This document shows, piece by piece, positions 40,142 through 49,688 of a DNA stretch of 64,000 bases; position 1 is the stretch's first letter; each line of letters starts with the position of its first letter. The stretch comes from RGIG6165 sp045538835. GTDB taxonomy: Bacteria; Bacillota; Clostridia; Oscillospirales; Feifaniaceae. A program made the position numbers and the translations under genes. The stretch spans positions 1-64,000 of the forward strand of contig JAZQEF010000022.1 in assembly GCA_045538835.1 (NCBI GenBank), written 5' to 3'. The notes below the pieces were generated by a model. That model searched no databases. It had not been told where the DNA came from and saw nothing but the letters and a program-made list of their open reading frames with translations.

Positions 40142-41686
40142 GTGATCACAACGGAAAAGAAAATAGCAATCCTTATGGAGAATGTCACAAAGACATTCGG
40201 CTCGACCGTTGCAAATAACAATGTTACACTTGACATCCGCAGCGGCGAAATTCTTTCACTGCTCGGTGAAAACGGAAGCGGAAAGACCACGCTTATGAAT
40301 ATGCTTTCGGGCATTTACTTTCCCGATGAAGGCGACATATATGTTGGCGGCAAGAAGGTTTCCATACGCTCGCCCAAAGATGCGTTTGACCTTGGCATCG
40401 GTATGATACATCAGCATTTTAAACTCATTGATGTGTTTACTGCGGCAGAAAATGTCGCTCTCGGTATAAAAGAAAAACTGAATTTAAATGAAGTTTCCGC
40501 TAAGATAGGCGAAATCTGTGAAAAGTACGGTTTTGATGTGAATCCCGACCAGAAGGTCTATGAAATGAGCGTTTCTCAGAAGCAGACGCTTGAAATAGTC
40601 AAAGTTCTTTACAGAGGCGCAAACATACTCATACTTGATGAGCCGACTGCAGTTTTAACTCCGCAGGAGACGGAAAAACTTTTTAATGTGCTCCGCAATA
40701 TGCGCTCTGACGGAAAATCCATCGTCATTATCACTCATAAATTGCACGAGGTGCTGAGCATTTCGGACAGAGTTTCTATTCTGCGCAAGGGCGAGTATGT
40801 AGGAACGGTTGACACGTCTGAGGCGACTGAACTCTCCCTTACCGAAATGATGGTAGGTAAAAAAGTGGTTCTCAACATCGACCGTCCCGAACCCGAAAAC
40901 CCCGTAAAGCGACTTGAAGTCAAGAACTTATCTGTTAAAAATGCCGACGGTGTCTCGGTTTTGGAGGATATCAACTTTGACGTGTTCGGCGGTGAGATAC
41001 TCGGTATCGCAGGCATTTCGGGCTGCGGACAGAAGGAACTGCTTGAGGCTATTGCAGGACTGCAGAACACCTGTGAAAACTCAAGCATACTCTACGACAG
41101 TCCCGACGGCGAGTCTGCCGTTGAACTTATAGGAAAATCACCCAAACAGATACACAATTTGGGTATTGCGCTTTCATTTGTTCCTGAGGACAGGCTCGGC
41201 ATGGGCCTTGTAGGCAGTATGGGTATGTCGGACAATATGATGCTCAAGAGTTATATGGACGGTCATTCTTTCTTCCTTGAACGCAAGAAGCCTAAAAAAC
41301 TTGCCGAAAAGATAAAAAAAGAACTCGGTGTTGTAACTCCCGGTATAAACACGCCTGTAAGTAAACTTTCGGGCGGTAACGTGCAAAAAGTCCTTGTCGG
41401 ACGAGAGATTGCATCTGCCCCTGCAGTTCTTATGACGGCATATGCGGTAAGAGGACTTGATATCAACACTTCTTACACGATATATCACCTGCTCAATGAG
41501 CAGAAGAAAAAAGGTGTTGCCGTAATATACGTCGGAGAAGACCTTGACGTGCTTCTTGCGCTTGCAGACAGAATCCTCGTTCTGTGTGACGGTAAGTTAA
41601 ACGGCATCGTCGATGCGCGTACCACCACAAAAGAAGAGGTTGGTCTGCTTATGACAAAACTTAATGACGGAGGTGAGAGCAAATGA
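40142..41686 (+). CDS. Nucleoside ABC transporter ATP-binding protein (two domains)
   Basis: The 514-residue protein holds two ABC domains like YufO/NupA-type sugar-family ATPases. Domain 1 has Walker A LLGENGSGKTTLMN, signature-like MSVSQKQTLEIVK and Walker B ILILDEPTAVLTP. Domain 2 has GIAGISGCGQKELL, the signature LSGGNVQKVLVGREI and a degenerate Walker B (AVLMTAYAVRGLD) lacking the usual Asp-Glu. So domain 2 is probably not catalytic. The start is GTG 40142, with GTGAGG directly before it; an internal ATG at 40175 is the alternative. Confidence 0.88.
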   Translation: MITTEKKIAILMENVTKTFGSTVANNNVTLDIRSGEILSLLGENGSGKTTLMNMLSGIYFPDEGDIYVGGKKVSIRSPKDAFDLGIGMIHQHFKLIDVFTAAENVALGIKEKLNLNEVSAKIGEICEKYGFDVNPDQKVYEMSVSQKQTLEIVKVLYRGANILILDEPTAVLTPQETEKLFNVLRNMRSDGKSIVIITHKLHEVLSISDRVSILRKGEYVGTVDTSEATELSLTEMMVGKKVVLNIDRPEPENPVKRLEVKNLSVKNADGVSVLEDINFDVFGGEILGIAGISGCGQKELLEAIAGLQNTCENSSILYDSPDGESAVELIGKSPKQIHNLGIALSFVPEDRLGMGLVGSMGMSDNMMLKSYMDGHSFFLERKKPKKLAEKIKKELGVVTPGINTPVSKLSGGNVQKVLVGREIASAPAVLMTAYAVRGLDINTSYTIYHLLNEQKKKGVAVIYVGEDLDVLLALADRILVLCDGKLNGIVDARTTTKEEVGLLMTKLNDGGESK

Positions 41687-42780
41687 ACAAAAACCATGAA
41701 CCGCTTATAAGAATTGCAAAGCGTGATACTATGGTATGGTGGAAAGCGTGGCTTATCCGCATTATCTCGGTAATACTTGCTCTCATAGTTTCTGCCGTTG
41801 TGATTTTTGCGATAACCAAACTTAATCCCCTTGCTGTATACGGCTCTATGTACAGAGGCGCATTCGGCACAACGGGAAAGACATGGAACACCATTCGCGA
41901 TGCAATGATACTTTTATGTATCTCAGTCGGTCTTGCTCCCGCATTTAAAATGCGATTCTGGAATATCGGCGCTGAAGGACAGATACTCGTAGGCGGTCTT
42001 GTGACGGCGGCTTGTATGATATATTTCAAGTCGATGCCGACAGTTTTACTTCTTATAGTAATGTTTCTTGCAAGTTGCGTTGCCGGTGCGCTGTGGGGAC
42101 TTCTGCCTGCAATATTCAAAGCAAAGTGGAATACAAACGAAACGCTTTTCACACTTATGATGAACTATGTGGCAATCTATCTCACTTCGTTTTTTGTTGA
42201 CTTTTGGGACAAAAAGCAGTCACACTCTGTGGGTATCATAAATCTTGATACGGGAAAAGGCTGGTTCCCCCGCCTTTTCGGCGAGCAGTATATTCTCAAT
42301 GTTATCATAGTTGCGGTGCTGGCAATAGGAATGTATTTCTACCTCAAGACAAGTAAACACGGCTATGAGATAACCGTTGTCGGCGAAAGCGAGAATACCG
42401 CACGTTATGCAGGTATCAATGTGAAAAAAGTCATTATCAGAACGATGCTCATCTCAGGCGCTATCTGCGGCGTTGCAGGCTTTGTTGAAGTTGCAGGCGT
42501 ATCGCACACGATTTCAACATCTACGGCAGGCGGCAGAGGCTTTACCGCCATCATCGTGGCGTGGCTTGCAAAGTTCAATTCTCTGACCATGACACTCATT
42601 TCATTCCTGCTGGTATTTCTTGATAAAGGTGCGGCGCAGATTGCTTCCGATTTCAATTTAAATGAGTATGCCTCGGAAATGGTAACGGGTATAATACTCT
42701 TCTTCATTTTAGGAAGTGAATTCTTTATAAACTACCGCCTCGTTTTGCGCGGTAAACATAAGGAGGTGGGTGCAAAATGA
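41683..42780 (+). CDS. Nucleoside ABC transporter permease 1
   Basis: The 365-residue protein has about ten helices and belongs to the BPD_transp_2 family: IRIISVILALIVSAVVIFAI, GLAPAFKMRFWNIGAEGQIL with the conserved NIGAEGQ motif, ALWGLLPAIFKAKWNTNETL and GENTARYAGINVKKVIIRT-type loop. It overlaps the ATPase stop by 4 bases (ATGA), and GGAGGTGA precedes it. It forms the channel with the next gene product. Confidence 0.88.
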   Translation: MNKNHEPLIRIAKRDTMVWWKAWLIRIISVILALIVSAVVIFAITKLNPLAVYGSMYRGAFGTTGKTWNTIRDAMILLCISVGLAPAFKMRFWNIGAEGQILVGGLVTAACMIYFKSMPTVLLLIVMFLASCVAGALWGLLPAIFKAKWNTNETLFTLMMNYVAIYLTSFFVDFWDKKQSHSVGIINLDTGKGWFPRLFGEQYILNVIIVAVLAIGMYFYLKTSKHGYEITVVGESENTARYAGINVKKVIIRTMLISGAICGVAGFVEVAGVSHTISTSTAGGRGFTAIIVAWLAKFNSLTMTLISFLLVFLDKGAAQIASDFNLNEYASEMVTGIILFFILGSEFFINYRLVLRGKHKEVGAK

Positions 42781-43805
42781 CATTATCCTCACTTATATCA
42801 TGGATACAGGGTGCCGTAATTTTTGGTACGGTCATTATGTACGGCTCAATAGGCGAAACGCTCACCGAAAAATCGGGTAACTTAAATCTCGGTGTACCCG
42901 GCATAATGTATCTCGGCGGTATCGCTTCGCTCGCATCGACTTTTATGTATGAACTTAGTACCCCCAACCCAAGTCCCGTCATCTGCTTTATACTTGCAAT
43001 GGTATCGGCATTTGTCGCGTCGGCACTCGGCGGTCTGATTTACAGTTTTCTCACCATTACACTCCGCGCAAATCAGAACGTGACAGGTCTTACACTCACG
43101 ATATTCGGCTCGGGTGTTGCCAACTTCTTCGGCGGCTCACTCAACAAACTTGCAGGCGGCGTAGGTCAGATTTCCGTCCCTGTCACAAGTTCGGTATTCC
43201 GTACACAGATACCCGGTCTGTCCTCTATGGGCGCAGTCGGTAAGATATTCTTCTCTTACGGATTTATGGCATATATTGCCATCATAATTGCTGCGGTGGC
43301 ACAGTATTTTCTCTCAAAAACAAAAACCGGTCTCAATCTGCGTGCAGTCGGCGAGAATCCTGCAACCGCAGATGCAGCCGGTATAAATGTCACCCGTTAC
43401 AAATACCTTTCGACCTGTATCGGTGCAGGTATTTCGGGTATGGGCGGTCTGTTCTATGTAATGGACTATATCAAGGGCACATGGGCAAACGACGGCAGTA
43501 TCGAAGCACTTGGCTGGCTCGCAGTTGCTCTTGTAATCTTTACAAACTGGAAGCCGAAAAATGCGATATGGGGCTCATATCTCTTCGGTTTCTGCTACTG
43601 GCTCTACCTCTATCTGCCAAGCAGCATTTCCTCAAAACTTGCGCAGTTTTTCGGTCTTGCTAAGCCGGCGCATATGCAGAATCTCTACAATATGATTCCC
43701 TATATAGTAACTATAGTTGTTCTTATTATCGCAAGTTGCAGAAAGCGCAAGGATAACCAGGCGCCTGCAGCACTCGGTCTCCCCTACTTCAGAGAAGACA
43801 GATAA
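42777..43805 (+). CDS. Nucleoside ABC transporter permease 2
   Basis: The 342-residue protein is the partner permease: YGSIGETLTEKSGNLNLGVP with the conserved GNLNLGVPG motif near the start, LRANQNVTGLTLTIFGSGVA in the middle and LRAVGENPATADAAGINVTR as the coupling loop. About nine helices. It overlaps permease 1 by 4 bases. The gene is the last of the xpt-BMP operon and ends before a very long bidirectional hairpin. Confidence 0.88.
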   Translation: MTLSSLISWIQGAVIFGTVIMYGSIGETLTEKSGNLNLGVPGIMYLGGIASLASTFMYELSTPNPSPVICFILAMVSAFVASALGGLIYSFLTITLRANQNVTGLTLTIFGSGVANFFGGSLNKLAGGVGQISVPVTSSVFRTQIPGLSSMGAVGKIFFSYGFMAYIAIIIAAVAQYFLSKTKTGLNLRAVGENPATADAAGINVTRYKYLSTCIGAGISGMGGLFYVMDYIKGTWANDGSIEALGWLAVALVIFTNWKPKNAIWGSYLFGFCYWLYLYLPSSISSKLAQFFGLAKPAHMQNLYNMIPYIVTIVVLIIASCRKRKDNQAPAALGLPYFREDR

Positions 43806-43817
43806 TAATTATATATG

Positions 43818-43873
43818 ACTTAACATAAAAAGAACACAGCAGTTTGGGCTGCTGTGTTCTTTTTATGTTAAGT
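43818..43873. terminator. Very long perfect bidirectional hairpin
   Basis: The arms at 43818-43842 and 43849-43873 pair over 25 bases without mismatch, with the six-base loop TTTGGG and A/T-runs inside the stem. It separates the nucleoside transporter from the convergent sugar cluster. Confidence 0.88.
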
Positions 43874-43880
43874 TTATCAA

Positions 43881-44855
43881 CTATAAATTATTCTTATACC
43901 ATTCAATTGCCAGCTTTATTCCGTCGGCAAAACTGTATTCTGGATCGTAACCCAGAAGTTCTTTTGCCTTACTTATATCGGCGTTGCTGTGCTTTATATC
44001 ACCCTTACGGTCAGGGCCAAAAATCGGTTCAATATCAACGCCGAGAGCGTGTGTCAGACCGTAATAAATATCAATAAGATATTCTCTGCCGCCGTAGGCA
44101 ATATTATATACTTCGCCTGCCGCCTCACCTGATGCAAGACATGCTTTGAGATTTGCCTCTATAACATTATCAATGTAAGTAAAATCTCTCGATTGTCTGC
44201 CGTCACCGTTTATGGTTGGAGTTTCGCCCTTTAAGAGTTGTTTTAAAAATTTAGGGATAACTGCGGCATACGCGCCGTCAGGATTCTGCCGTCTTCCAAA
44301 AACATTAAAATACCGCATACCGTAGGTGTCAAGGTCGTAGAGTTTCTTATATATTTTACCCCATTCCTCATCGCACCGTTTTGTAATTGCATAAGGCGAG
44401 AGCAGATTCCCCTCTTTACCCTCTTTTTTAGGGAGAACAGGTTCATCTCCGTATACAGACGAACTTGAGGCATAGACAAATTTTTTAACGCCCTGCTGAC
44501 GAGCAGCCTCTAACATATTAAGCGTTCCTTCAATATTGTTCTTACAGTAAAAAATCGGCATTTCTATTGAACGGGGCACACTTCCCCACGCCGCCTGATT
44601 GAGAACGAAGTCAACACCCTCACATGCTTTCATACAAACATCAAGGTCTTTAATATCCCCTTTGATAAAGTCATAATTAGGGTTTGTGATAAATTCATCA
44701 ACATTCTTACGGCTACCTGTTGAAAGGTCGTCAAGACATCTTACACGGTAACCCATAGAAAGAATAGCCTCGCAAAGATTGGAGCCTATGAAGCCCGCCC
44801 CTCCCGTGACTAAAAACAATGAATTTTCAGGGAATTTCAGATTTTTATATGCCAT
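43881..44855 (-). CDS. UDP-N-acetylhexosamine 4-epimerase-like protein
   Basis: The 324-residue protein is an extended short-chain dehydrogenase of the WbpP type. The NAD motif is VTGGAGFIGSNLCEAIL, the catalytic Tyr-Lys pair lies in SPYAITKRCDEEWG with YASSSSVYGDEP before it, and MRYFNVFGRRQNPDGAYAAV follows. WbpP enzymes interconvert UDP-GlcNAc or GlcNAcA and their galacto forms. ATG 44855 overlaps nothing and follows GGAG; the dehydrogenase gene stops 2 bases before it. It is the last gene of the cluster. Confidence 0.82.
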   Translation of the reverse strand: MAYKNLKFPENSLFLVTGGAGFIGSNLCEAILSMGYRVRCLDDLSTGSRKNVDEFITNPNYDFIKGDIKDLDVCMKACEGVDFVLNQAAWGSVPRSIEMPIFYCKNNIEGTLNMLEAARQQGVKKFVYASSSSVYGDEPVLPKKEGKEGNLLSPYAITKRCDEEWGKIYKKLYDLDTYGMRYFNVFGRRQNPDGAYAAVIPKFLKQLLKGETPTINGDGRQSRDFTYIDNVIEANLKACLASGEAAGEVYNIAYGGREYLIDIYYGLTHALGVDIEPIFGPDRKGDIKHSNADISKAKELLGYDPEYSFADGIKLAIEWYKNNL

Positions 44856-44857
44856 TT

Positions 44858-46177
44858 TTACAGTCTCCAATATTTATATCCTGCTTTTTCATATTCCCGG
44901 CGGTCAAGAAGACCTTTGATATCAATCAAAACTCTCTTACTCCTGTCCGCGCTTGCAAACATTCTGTCAAAATCACTCTGACTGAGACTTGCAAATTCTT
45001 CGTGAGCAACTGCAAGGACCACCGCATCGCAGTTTTTAATATCGCTGATGTCCACAAAATCAATATCGTAAAATTTCTTTGCCTCTTGGGCATCTGCCTG
45101 AGGATCTGCTATTTCAGGAACTATGCCGTATTCGCTCAGTTCTTTGATAATGTCCATTATCTTTGTATTTCTGGTATCAGGACAGTTTTCTTTAAAAGTA
45201 AATCCGAGAATGGCAACTTTCGCGTGTTTGATTGAAATATCTGCCTGAATAAGATTCTTGACTATATTCTCCGCAACATATTTTCCCATATCATCGTTGA
45301 TACGGCGGCCTGATAAAATTATCTGACTATGGTAACCAACTTGTTCCGCTTTATAAGTGAGATAATACGGGTCTACGCCTATACAGTGACCTCCGACAAG
45401 ACCCGGATAGAATTTCAGGAAATTCCACTTTGTGCCTGCTGCTTTGAGTACCGCCTTTGTATCTATGCCCATCTTGTTGAATATTATCGAGAGTTCATTC
45501 ATAAACGCAATATTGATATCACGCTGGCTGTTTTCGATAACTTTTGCAGCCTCGGCAACCTTGATGCTTTCTGCCCTGTAAACACCAGCCTCAACAACAA
45601 GTTCATAAACTTTTGCAACAGTATCAAGCGTTTCCTCGTCCATACCCGAAACTATTTTTACTATTGTTTCAAGACGACGCACCTTGTCACCCGGATTTAT
45701 ACGTTCGGGACTGTAGCCCACTTTAAAATCCACACCGCATTTAAGACCTGATTCTTTTTCCAGTATAGGAACACATACATCTTCAGTAACTCCGGGATAT
45801 ACGGTGGATTCATAAACAACTATGCTTCCCTTTGTAATATTACGGCCGACTATTCTGCTTGCACTTTCCACAGGGGTCAAGTCAGGCGCATGATGATCAT
45901 CTACCGGAGTAGGCACAGCCACTATGTGAAACTTTGCTTCACGCAGTTTCGTTTCATCGCAGGTAAATTCTACCGTAGTTTTTGATATAACATCATCACC
46001 CACTTCTTTTGTGGGGTCAATACCAGATTTATAAAGTTCTATTTTTTTTCTGTTTAAGTCAAAACCAATCACATCCACCTTTTTTGCAAAAGCAACAGCA
46101 ATCGGCATACCTACATATCCTAAACCTACTAATGAGATTTTTTCTTCTCTTTTTAAAATCTTTTCATATAGAGCCAT
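44858..46177 (-). CDS. UDP-N-acetylhexosamine dehydrogenase (WbpO/TviB-like)
   Basis: The 439-residue protein oxidises a UDP-sugar at C6 with NAD. The coenzyme motif GLGYVGMPIAVAFAKKVDVI, the central KVAEAAKVIENSQRDINIAF and the active-site Cys in LVGGHCIGVDPYYLTYKAEQ are complete. AILGFTFKENCPDTRNTKIM marks the C-terminal domain. With the epimerase it makes a uronic acid such as GalNAcA. ATG 46177 has AAGGAGTAATAAG upstream and the glycosyltransferase ends 4 bases before it. Confidence 0.88.
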   Translation of the reverse strand: MALYEKILKREEKISLVGLGYVGMPIAVAFAKKVDVIGFDLNRKKIELYKSGIDPTKEVGDDVISKTTVEFTCDETKLREAKFHIVAVPTPVDDHHAPDLTPVESASRIVGRNITKGSIVVYESTVYPGVTEDVCVPILEKESGLKCGVDFKVGYSPERINPGDKVRRLETIVKIVSGMDEETLDTVAKVYELVVEAGVYRAESIKVAEAAKVIENSQRDINIAFMNELSIIFNKMGIDTKAVLKAAGTKWNFLKFYPGLVGGHCIGVDPYYLTYKAEQVGYHSQIILSGRRINDDMGKYVAENIVKNLIQADISIKHAKVAILGFTFKENCPDTRNTKIMDIIKELSEYGIVPEIADPQADAQEAKKFYDIDFVDISDIKNCDAVVLAVAHEEFASLSQSDFDRMFASADRSKRVLIDIKGLLDRREYEKAGYKYWRL

Positions 46178-46181
46178 CTTA

Positions 46182-47255
46182 TTACTCCTTTATACTGTTC
46201 CATATTTCTTTATATCGGCTATAAACAATATCAATAGCGTATTCGGAATGAACTTTATTTAGTGCATTTTGAGATATGTTATTTCTGAACTGTTCATCAT
46301 TTAAAACTTTTCTCAAAGCAGAAATTATCTCATTCACGCTTTGGGATTTTATAAGAACTCCACTGTCACCCTCAAGCATTTCAGGAATTGCCCCCACATC
46401 TGTTGCAATAACAGGCTTTTTAAGTGCCATCGCTTCAACTACTGCGTTGGGAAAGCCTTCGGTATAACTCGGTAAAATAAACACTTCGCTTTCCGCCACA
46501 GTTTCCATCGCTTTATCGTGCGACATTTCACCTGTAAACTCAATATTTTTAACCTTTACGGTCTTTTTGAGTTCTTCAAGATATTTAGGCTTTGCCTGCC
46601 CGACTACAAGCAGTTCATATTCGGGATATTCATCACCCACAACATTCCAGGCTTGCACAAGTTCTTCCACGCCTTTTGTGGGTACAACCCAGCCTACAAA
46701 AACTATCTGTTTTTTCAATTCATTACAGCACTTTGGAAGCGACGCCATGTTGACAGGGTTAGGAAGTAACATCACATTTGCCCCAGGCACATACTTTTTT
46801 ATTACATCGTGTGTTTTTTTGTCAATCGCCACAACTGCCGAAGACATTTCCATTGCCTTTTTGAAAAAACGCCACATTATAGTGCCATGTTCTGCCATTT
46901 CTGCAGTCTTGCCGAATCTTATATGGTAAACCGTAGGGATATGATATTTTTTTGCAGTTTTAAGCAACAAAATATCTCTAAAAATTGCAAGTTGACCGCT
47001 TGTGGTCATATGTATTACATCGGGGGTATTTTGCTTTATTTTCTTTTTCAGAAGACGGTTTTGCAAAAACATTTCAAAACCGCTTACAACCACTCTGTCA
47101 AACAGAGTACGCCCATCCGTAGAACGTTTTTTAGGTGCTATATCAATTGTATCAAACGCATCGTCGGTGTGATTGACATAGTCAAGAATCATGGCTGTCC
47201 AATTTGCTATACCGCCATACGGCGGCGGCTTGGGAGAAACAAGTAAAACTTTCAT
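46182..47255 (-). CDS. GT4-family glycosyltransferase
   Basis: The 357-residue protein has the GT-B fold: MKVLLVSPKPPPYGGIANWT at the start with the Gly-rich loop, KKQIVFVGWVVPTKGVEELV in the second domain, and FILPSYTEGFPNAVVEAMAL with the EX7E pattern. It transfers a sugar from an activated donor to a lipid or glycan. It is the first gene of the three-gene cluster. The acceptor is unknown, but the two following enzymes could supply its donor. Confidence 0.88.
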   Translation of the reverse strand: MKVLLVSPKPPPYGGIANWTAMILDYVNHTDDAFDTIDIAPKKRSTDGRTLFDRVVVSGFEMFLQNRLLKKKIKQNTPDVIHMTTSGQLAIFRDILLLKTAKKYHIPTVYHIRFGKTAEMAEHGTIMWRFFKKAMEMSSAVVAIDKKTHDVIKKYVPGANVMLLPNPVNMASLPKCCNELKKQIVFVGWVVPTKGVEELVQAWNVVGDEYPEYELLVVGQAKPKYLEELKKTVKVKNIEFTGEMSHDKAMETVAESEVFILPSYTEGFPNAVVEAMALKKPVIATDVGAIPEMLEGDSGVLIKSQSVNEIISALRKVLNDEQFRNNISQNALNKVHSEYAIDIVYSRYKEIWNSIKE

Positions 47256-47395
47256 TTTTACTTCCTCATCTTCTGTGATAAATATATAAATAGGGCAAGT
47301 AAAGACCTCTGCTTTAATCTTACCCTATTATATAATATACTATTGTAATATCAATGTCAACGAAAAAGGATTTTCATTGCTTATTTCCTTTAACT

Positions 47396-47446
47396 ACAAC
47401 AACATAAAGAGCAGCCCTGCAATAGGGCTGCTCTTTATGTTGTTGT
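47396..47446. terminator. Second very long perfect hairpin
   Basis: Arms at 47396-47418 and 47424-47446 pair over 23 bases with the loop GCAAT. It lies after the DUF4241 gene (minus strand) and before the sugar cluster. Confidence 0.85.
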
Positions 47447-47457
47447 ACTATTCTTTT

Positions 47458-48171
47458 TTATTTTACTTTTTCAATATCGATAAAGAAAATGTAAATTCCG
47501 CACACCTGTTCATCTTTATCATAAGCAAAATAAGTGGGGTATGCACCGTCGCCAAAACCGCCTTCTAAAATTACTATGTTACAGTCAGTTCCGGGAACGG
47601 TACTGTTGAGCAATTCTAACCAGTTACTGGGATTCTTATTATCTTCATCTTTTTCTATTTCCGATAAGACGTCCCCGTAATCTACATAATCTTCATCTTC
47701 CTGAAGTTCTTCTGCATATTCTACAAGTTTTTCCTGAGTCTGCATGTCGGCAATACAAGACATGCCTGTTTCCACACTGTAGCCGTAAAACTCTCCTTCT
47801 TTATATTCGGTTTCATCGTTAAAAATTTCATCTCCGAACATTCCTAGCTCGTATCTGACAGGTTTATTACCACTGATAGCAACCTTTAGACAAGCAAACC
47901 GTTTATGCTTTTCGTCGAGCGATACTTCACATACGCTGACAGGATATTTTCCGGCAGGTACACTCTGAATAAAAGGTTTTGCATCCTCCATATCAAAATA
48001 TGGGTCGCAGGCGAATACCTTTCCGGTGGGTAAATTGAGTTCACCCGCATTTATCACCCTGATATCCTTTCCCGCAATATTGCTTTTGTTAAAATATGAT
48101 TCCAAATCAACATTGCAATCCAGTTTGTCCTTTACTTTTTCGTAGTTTTCATACCATTCTTTATTAATCAT
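47458..48171 (-). CDS. DUF4241 domain protein
   Basis: The 237-residue acidic protein carries the DUF4241 pattern GELNLPTGKVFACDPYFDME, followed by YPVSVCEVSLDEKHKRFACL and VILEGGFGDGAYPTYFAYDK near the end. DUF4241 proteins are often found with toxin-immunity or defence genes but have no known activity. ATG 48171 follows AAAAGGAG; the open frame extends upstream without a start. No toxin gene is seen next to it. Confidence 0.75.
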   Translation of the reverse strand: MINKEWYENYEKVKDKLDCNVDLESYFNKSNIAGKDIRVINAGELNLPTGKVFACDPYFDMEDAKPFIQSVPAGKYPVSVCEVSLDEKHKRFACLKVAISGNKPVRYELGMFGDEIFNDETEYKEGEFYGYSVETGMSCIADMQTQEKLVEYAEELQEDEDYVDYGDVLSEIEKDEDNKNPSNWLELLNSTVPGTDCNIVILEGGFGDGAYPTYFAYDKDEQVCGIYIFFIDIEKVK

Positions 48172-48361
48172 TTTGTTTCTCCTTTTCCTTGTTTTAGTAC
48201 ATTTGTTTTTATTATACAACATTATTTTCACAATTGCAAGCATTCAGAAAATATGACATTTTTCGACACAATAAACAAACTGCAACGAACGTCTATCCTC
48301 TTGAAAAAGCGGAGTATATTAGTTATAATATATTAGATATATAGTATTAGGAGAAGTGCGA

Positions 48362-49687
48362 ATGAAAATTGCAATGATTTCTCTGGGATGCAGCAAAAAT
48401 CAGGTCGATGCCGAGATTATGCTTGCAAGCCTCAAATCTGCAGGATACGAGCTTGTGGGCGACCCTGCAAAAGCAGAGACAGTTATAATAAACACCTGCG
48501 GTTTCATTGAATCCGCAAAAGCAGAAGCGATAGAAAATATTCTTGAAGTAGCCGCTCTTAAAGCAGACGATACGACACCCGTGTCCCACATAATCGTGTC
48601 CGGATGTCTGGCACAAAGATATCAAAACGAAATTGCAGTGGAATTTCCGGAGGTTGACGCCTTTATCGGCATTGCCTCAAGAGATAAGATAGTGCAGGCA
48701 GTAGAAACAGTTTCTAGCAAGCAAAAATACTGTGATTTTGCACCTCTTTGCGAATATACGCCGGGCGGTGACAGACTGCTCTCAACACCGTTTTATACGG
48801 CATATCTCAAGATTGCAGACGGTTGTGACAACAGATGCAGTTACTGTGCGATACCCTCTATAAGAGGAAAATTTGTAAGCCGTCCCATCCAAGAAATCGT
48901 GCAGGAGGCAGCGTCACTTGCACAAAACGGGGTGTTTGAACTCAACATCATAGCGCAGGACACCACCCGTTACGGACTTGACCTCTACGGTGAGAGGAAA
49001 CTGCCCGAGCTTCTGTCGCGTCTCTGTGAAATTGACGGTATAAAATGGATACGCATTTTATATGCATATCCCGACGGTATCACAGACGAACTGCTCGATG
49101 TTATGGCAGCAAATGATAAGATAGTAAATTACATTGATTTACCGCTTCAGCACGCTTCGGACAATATGCTTTCGGCAATGAGAAGGCGTTCTAAGCAGGC
49201 AGAAATTCTGACACTTATAGAAAAAATACGTGCTAAACTGCCTGATGCATCACTTCGCACCACCTTTATAACGGGATTCCCCGGTGAAAGTGAGCAGGAT
49301 TTTGACATACTTTGCGACTTTGTCGAAAAAGTGCGCTTTGACCGTGTGGGGGTTTTCGCCTACTCACCCGAAGAGGGTACGCCTGCGGCTGAGTTTGATA
49401 ATCAGATTGATGAGGATATCAAAAACGCGCGCAAGGAAGAAATCGAGAAAATCGCCAGCCGCATTGCAGACAAAAAAAACAAAGAACTGCTCGGCAGAGA
49501 AATTGACGTTGTGGTTGAGGGGTATGACCGTCTGGCAGAATGTTGGTTCGGCAGGTCGCGCTACTACGCGCCCGAGGTTGACGGTGAGATATTCTTTACC
49601 GCAAGTTCACCCATACAGGCAGGCGAAATAATAAATGTAAAAATTACCGACGTAGTTGAATACGATCTTTACGGGGAGGCTGTTTGA
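48362..49687 (+). CDS. rimO: Ribosomal protein S12 methylthiotransferase
   Basis: The 441-residue protein attaches a methylthio group to Asp89 of S12. It has an N-terminal UPF0004 domain (IAMISLGCSKNQVDAEIMLA), the radical-SAM motif CDNRCSYCAIPSIRGKF, TTFITGFPGESEQDFDILCD and a C-terminal TRAM domain (GREIDVVVEGYD). AGGAG lies before ATG 48362. It is followed within 1 base by pgsA, starting a run of tightly packed housekeeping genes. Confidence 0.95.
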   Translation: MKIAMISLGCSKNQVDAEIMLASLKSAGYELVGDPAKAETVIINTCGFIESAKAEAIENILEVAALKADDTTPVSHIIVSGCLAQRYQNEIAVEFPEVDAFIGIASRDKIVQAVETVSSKQKYCDFAPLCEYTPGGDRLLSTPFYTAYLKIADGCDNRCSYCAIPSIRGKFVSRPIQEIVQEAASLAQNGVFELNIIAQDTTRYGLDLYGERKLPELLSRLCEIDGIKWIRILYAYPDGITDELLDVMAANDKIVNYIDLPLQHASDNMLSAMRRRSKQAEILTLIEKIRAKLPDASLRTTFITGFPGESEQDFDILCDFVEKVRFDRVGVFAYSPEEGTPAAEFDNQIDEDIKNARKEEIEKIASRIADKKNKELLGREIDVVVEGYDRLAECWFGRSRYYAPEVDGEIFFTASSPIQAGEIINVKITDVVEYDLYGEAV

Positions 49688-49688
49688 T

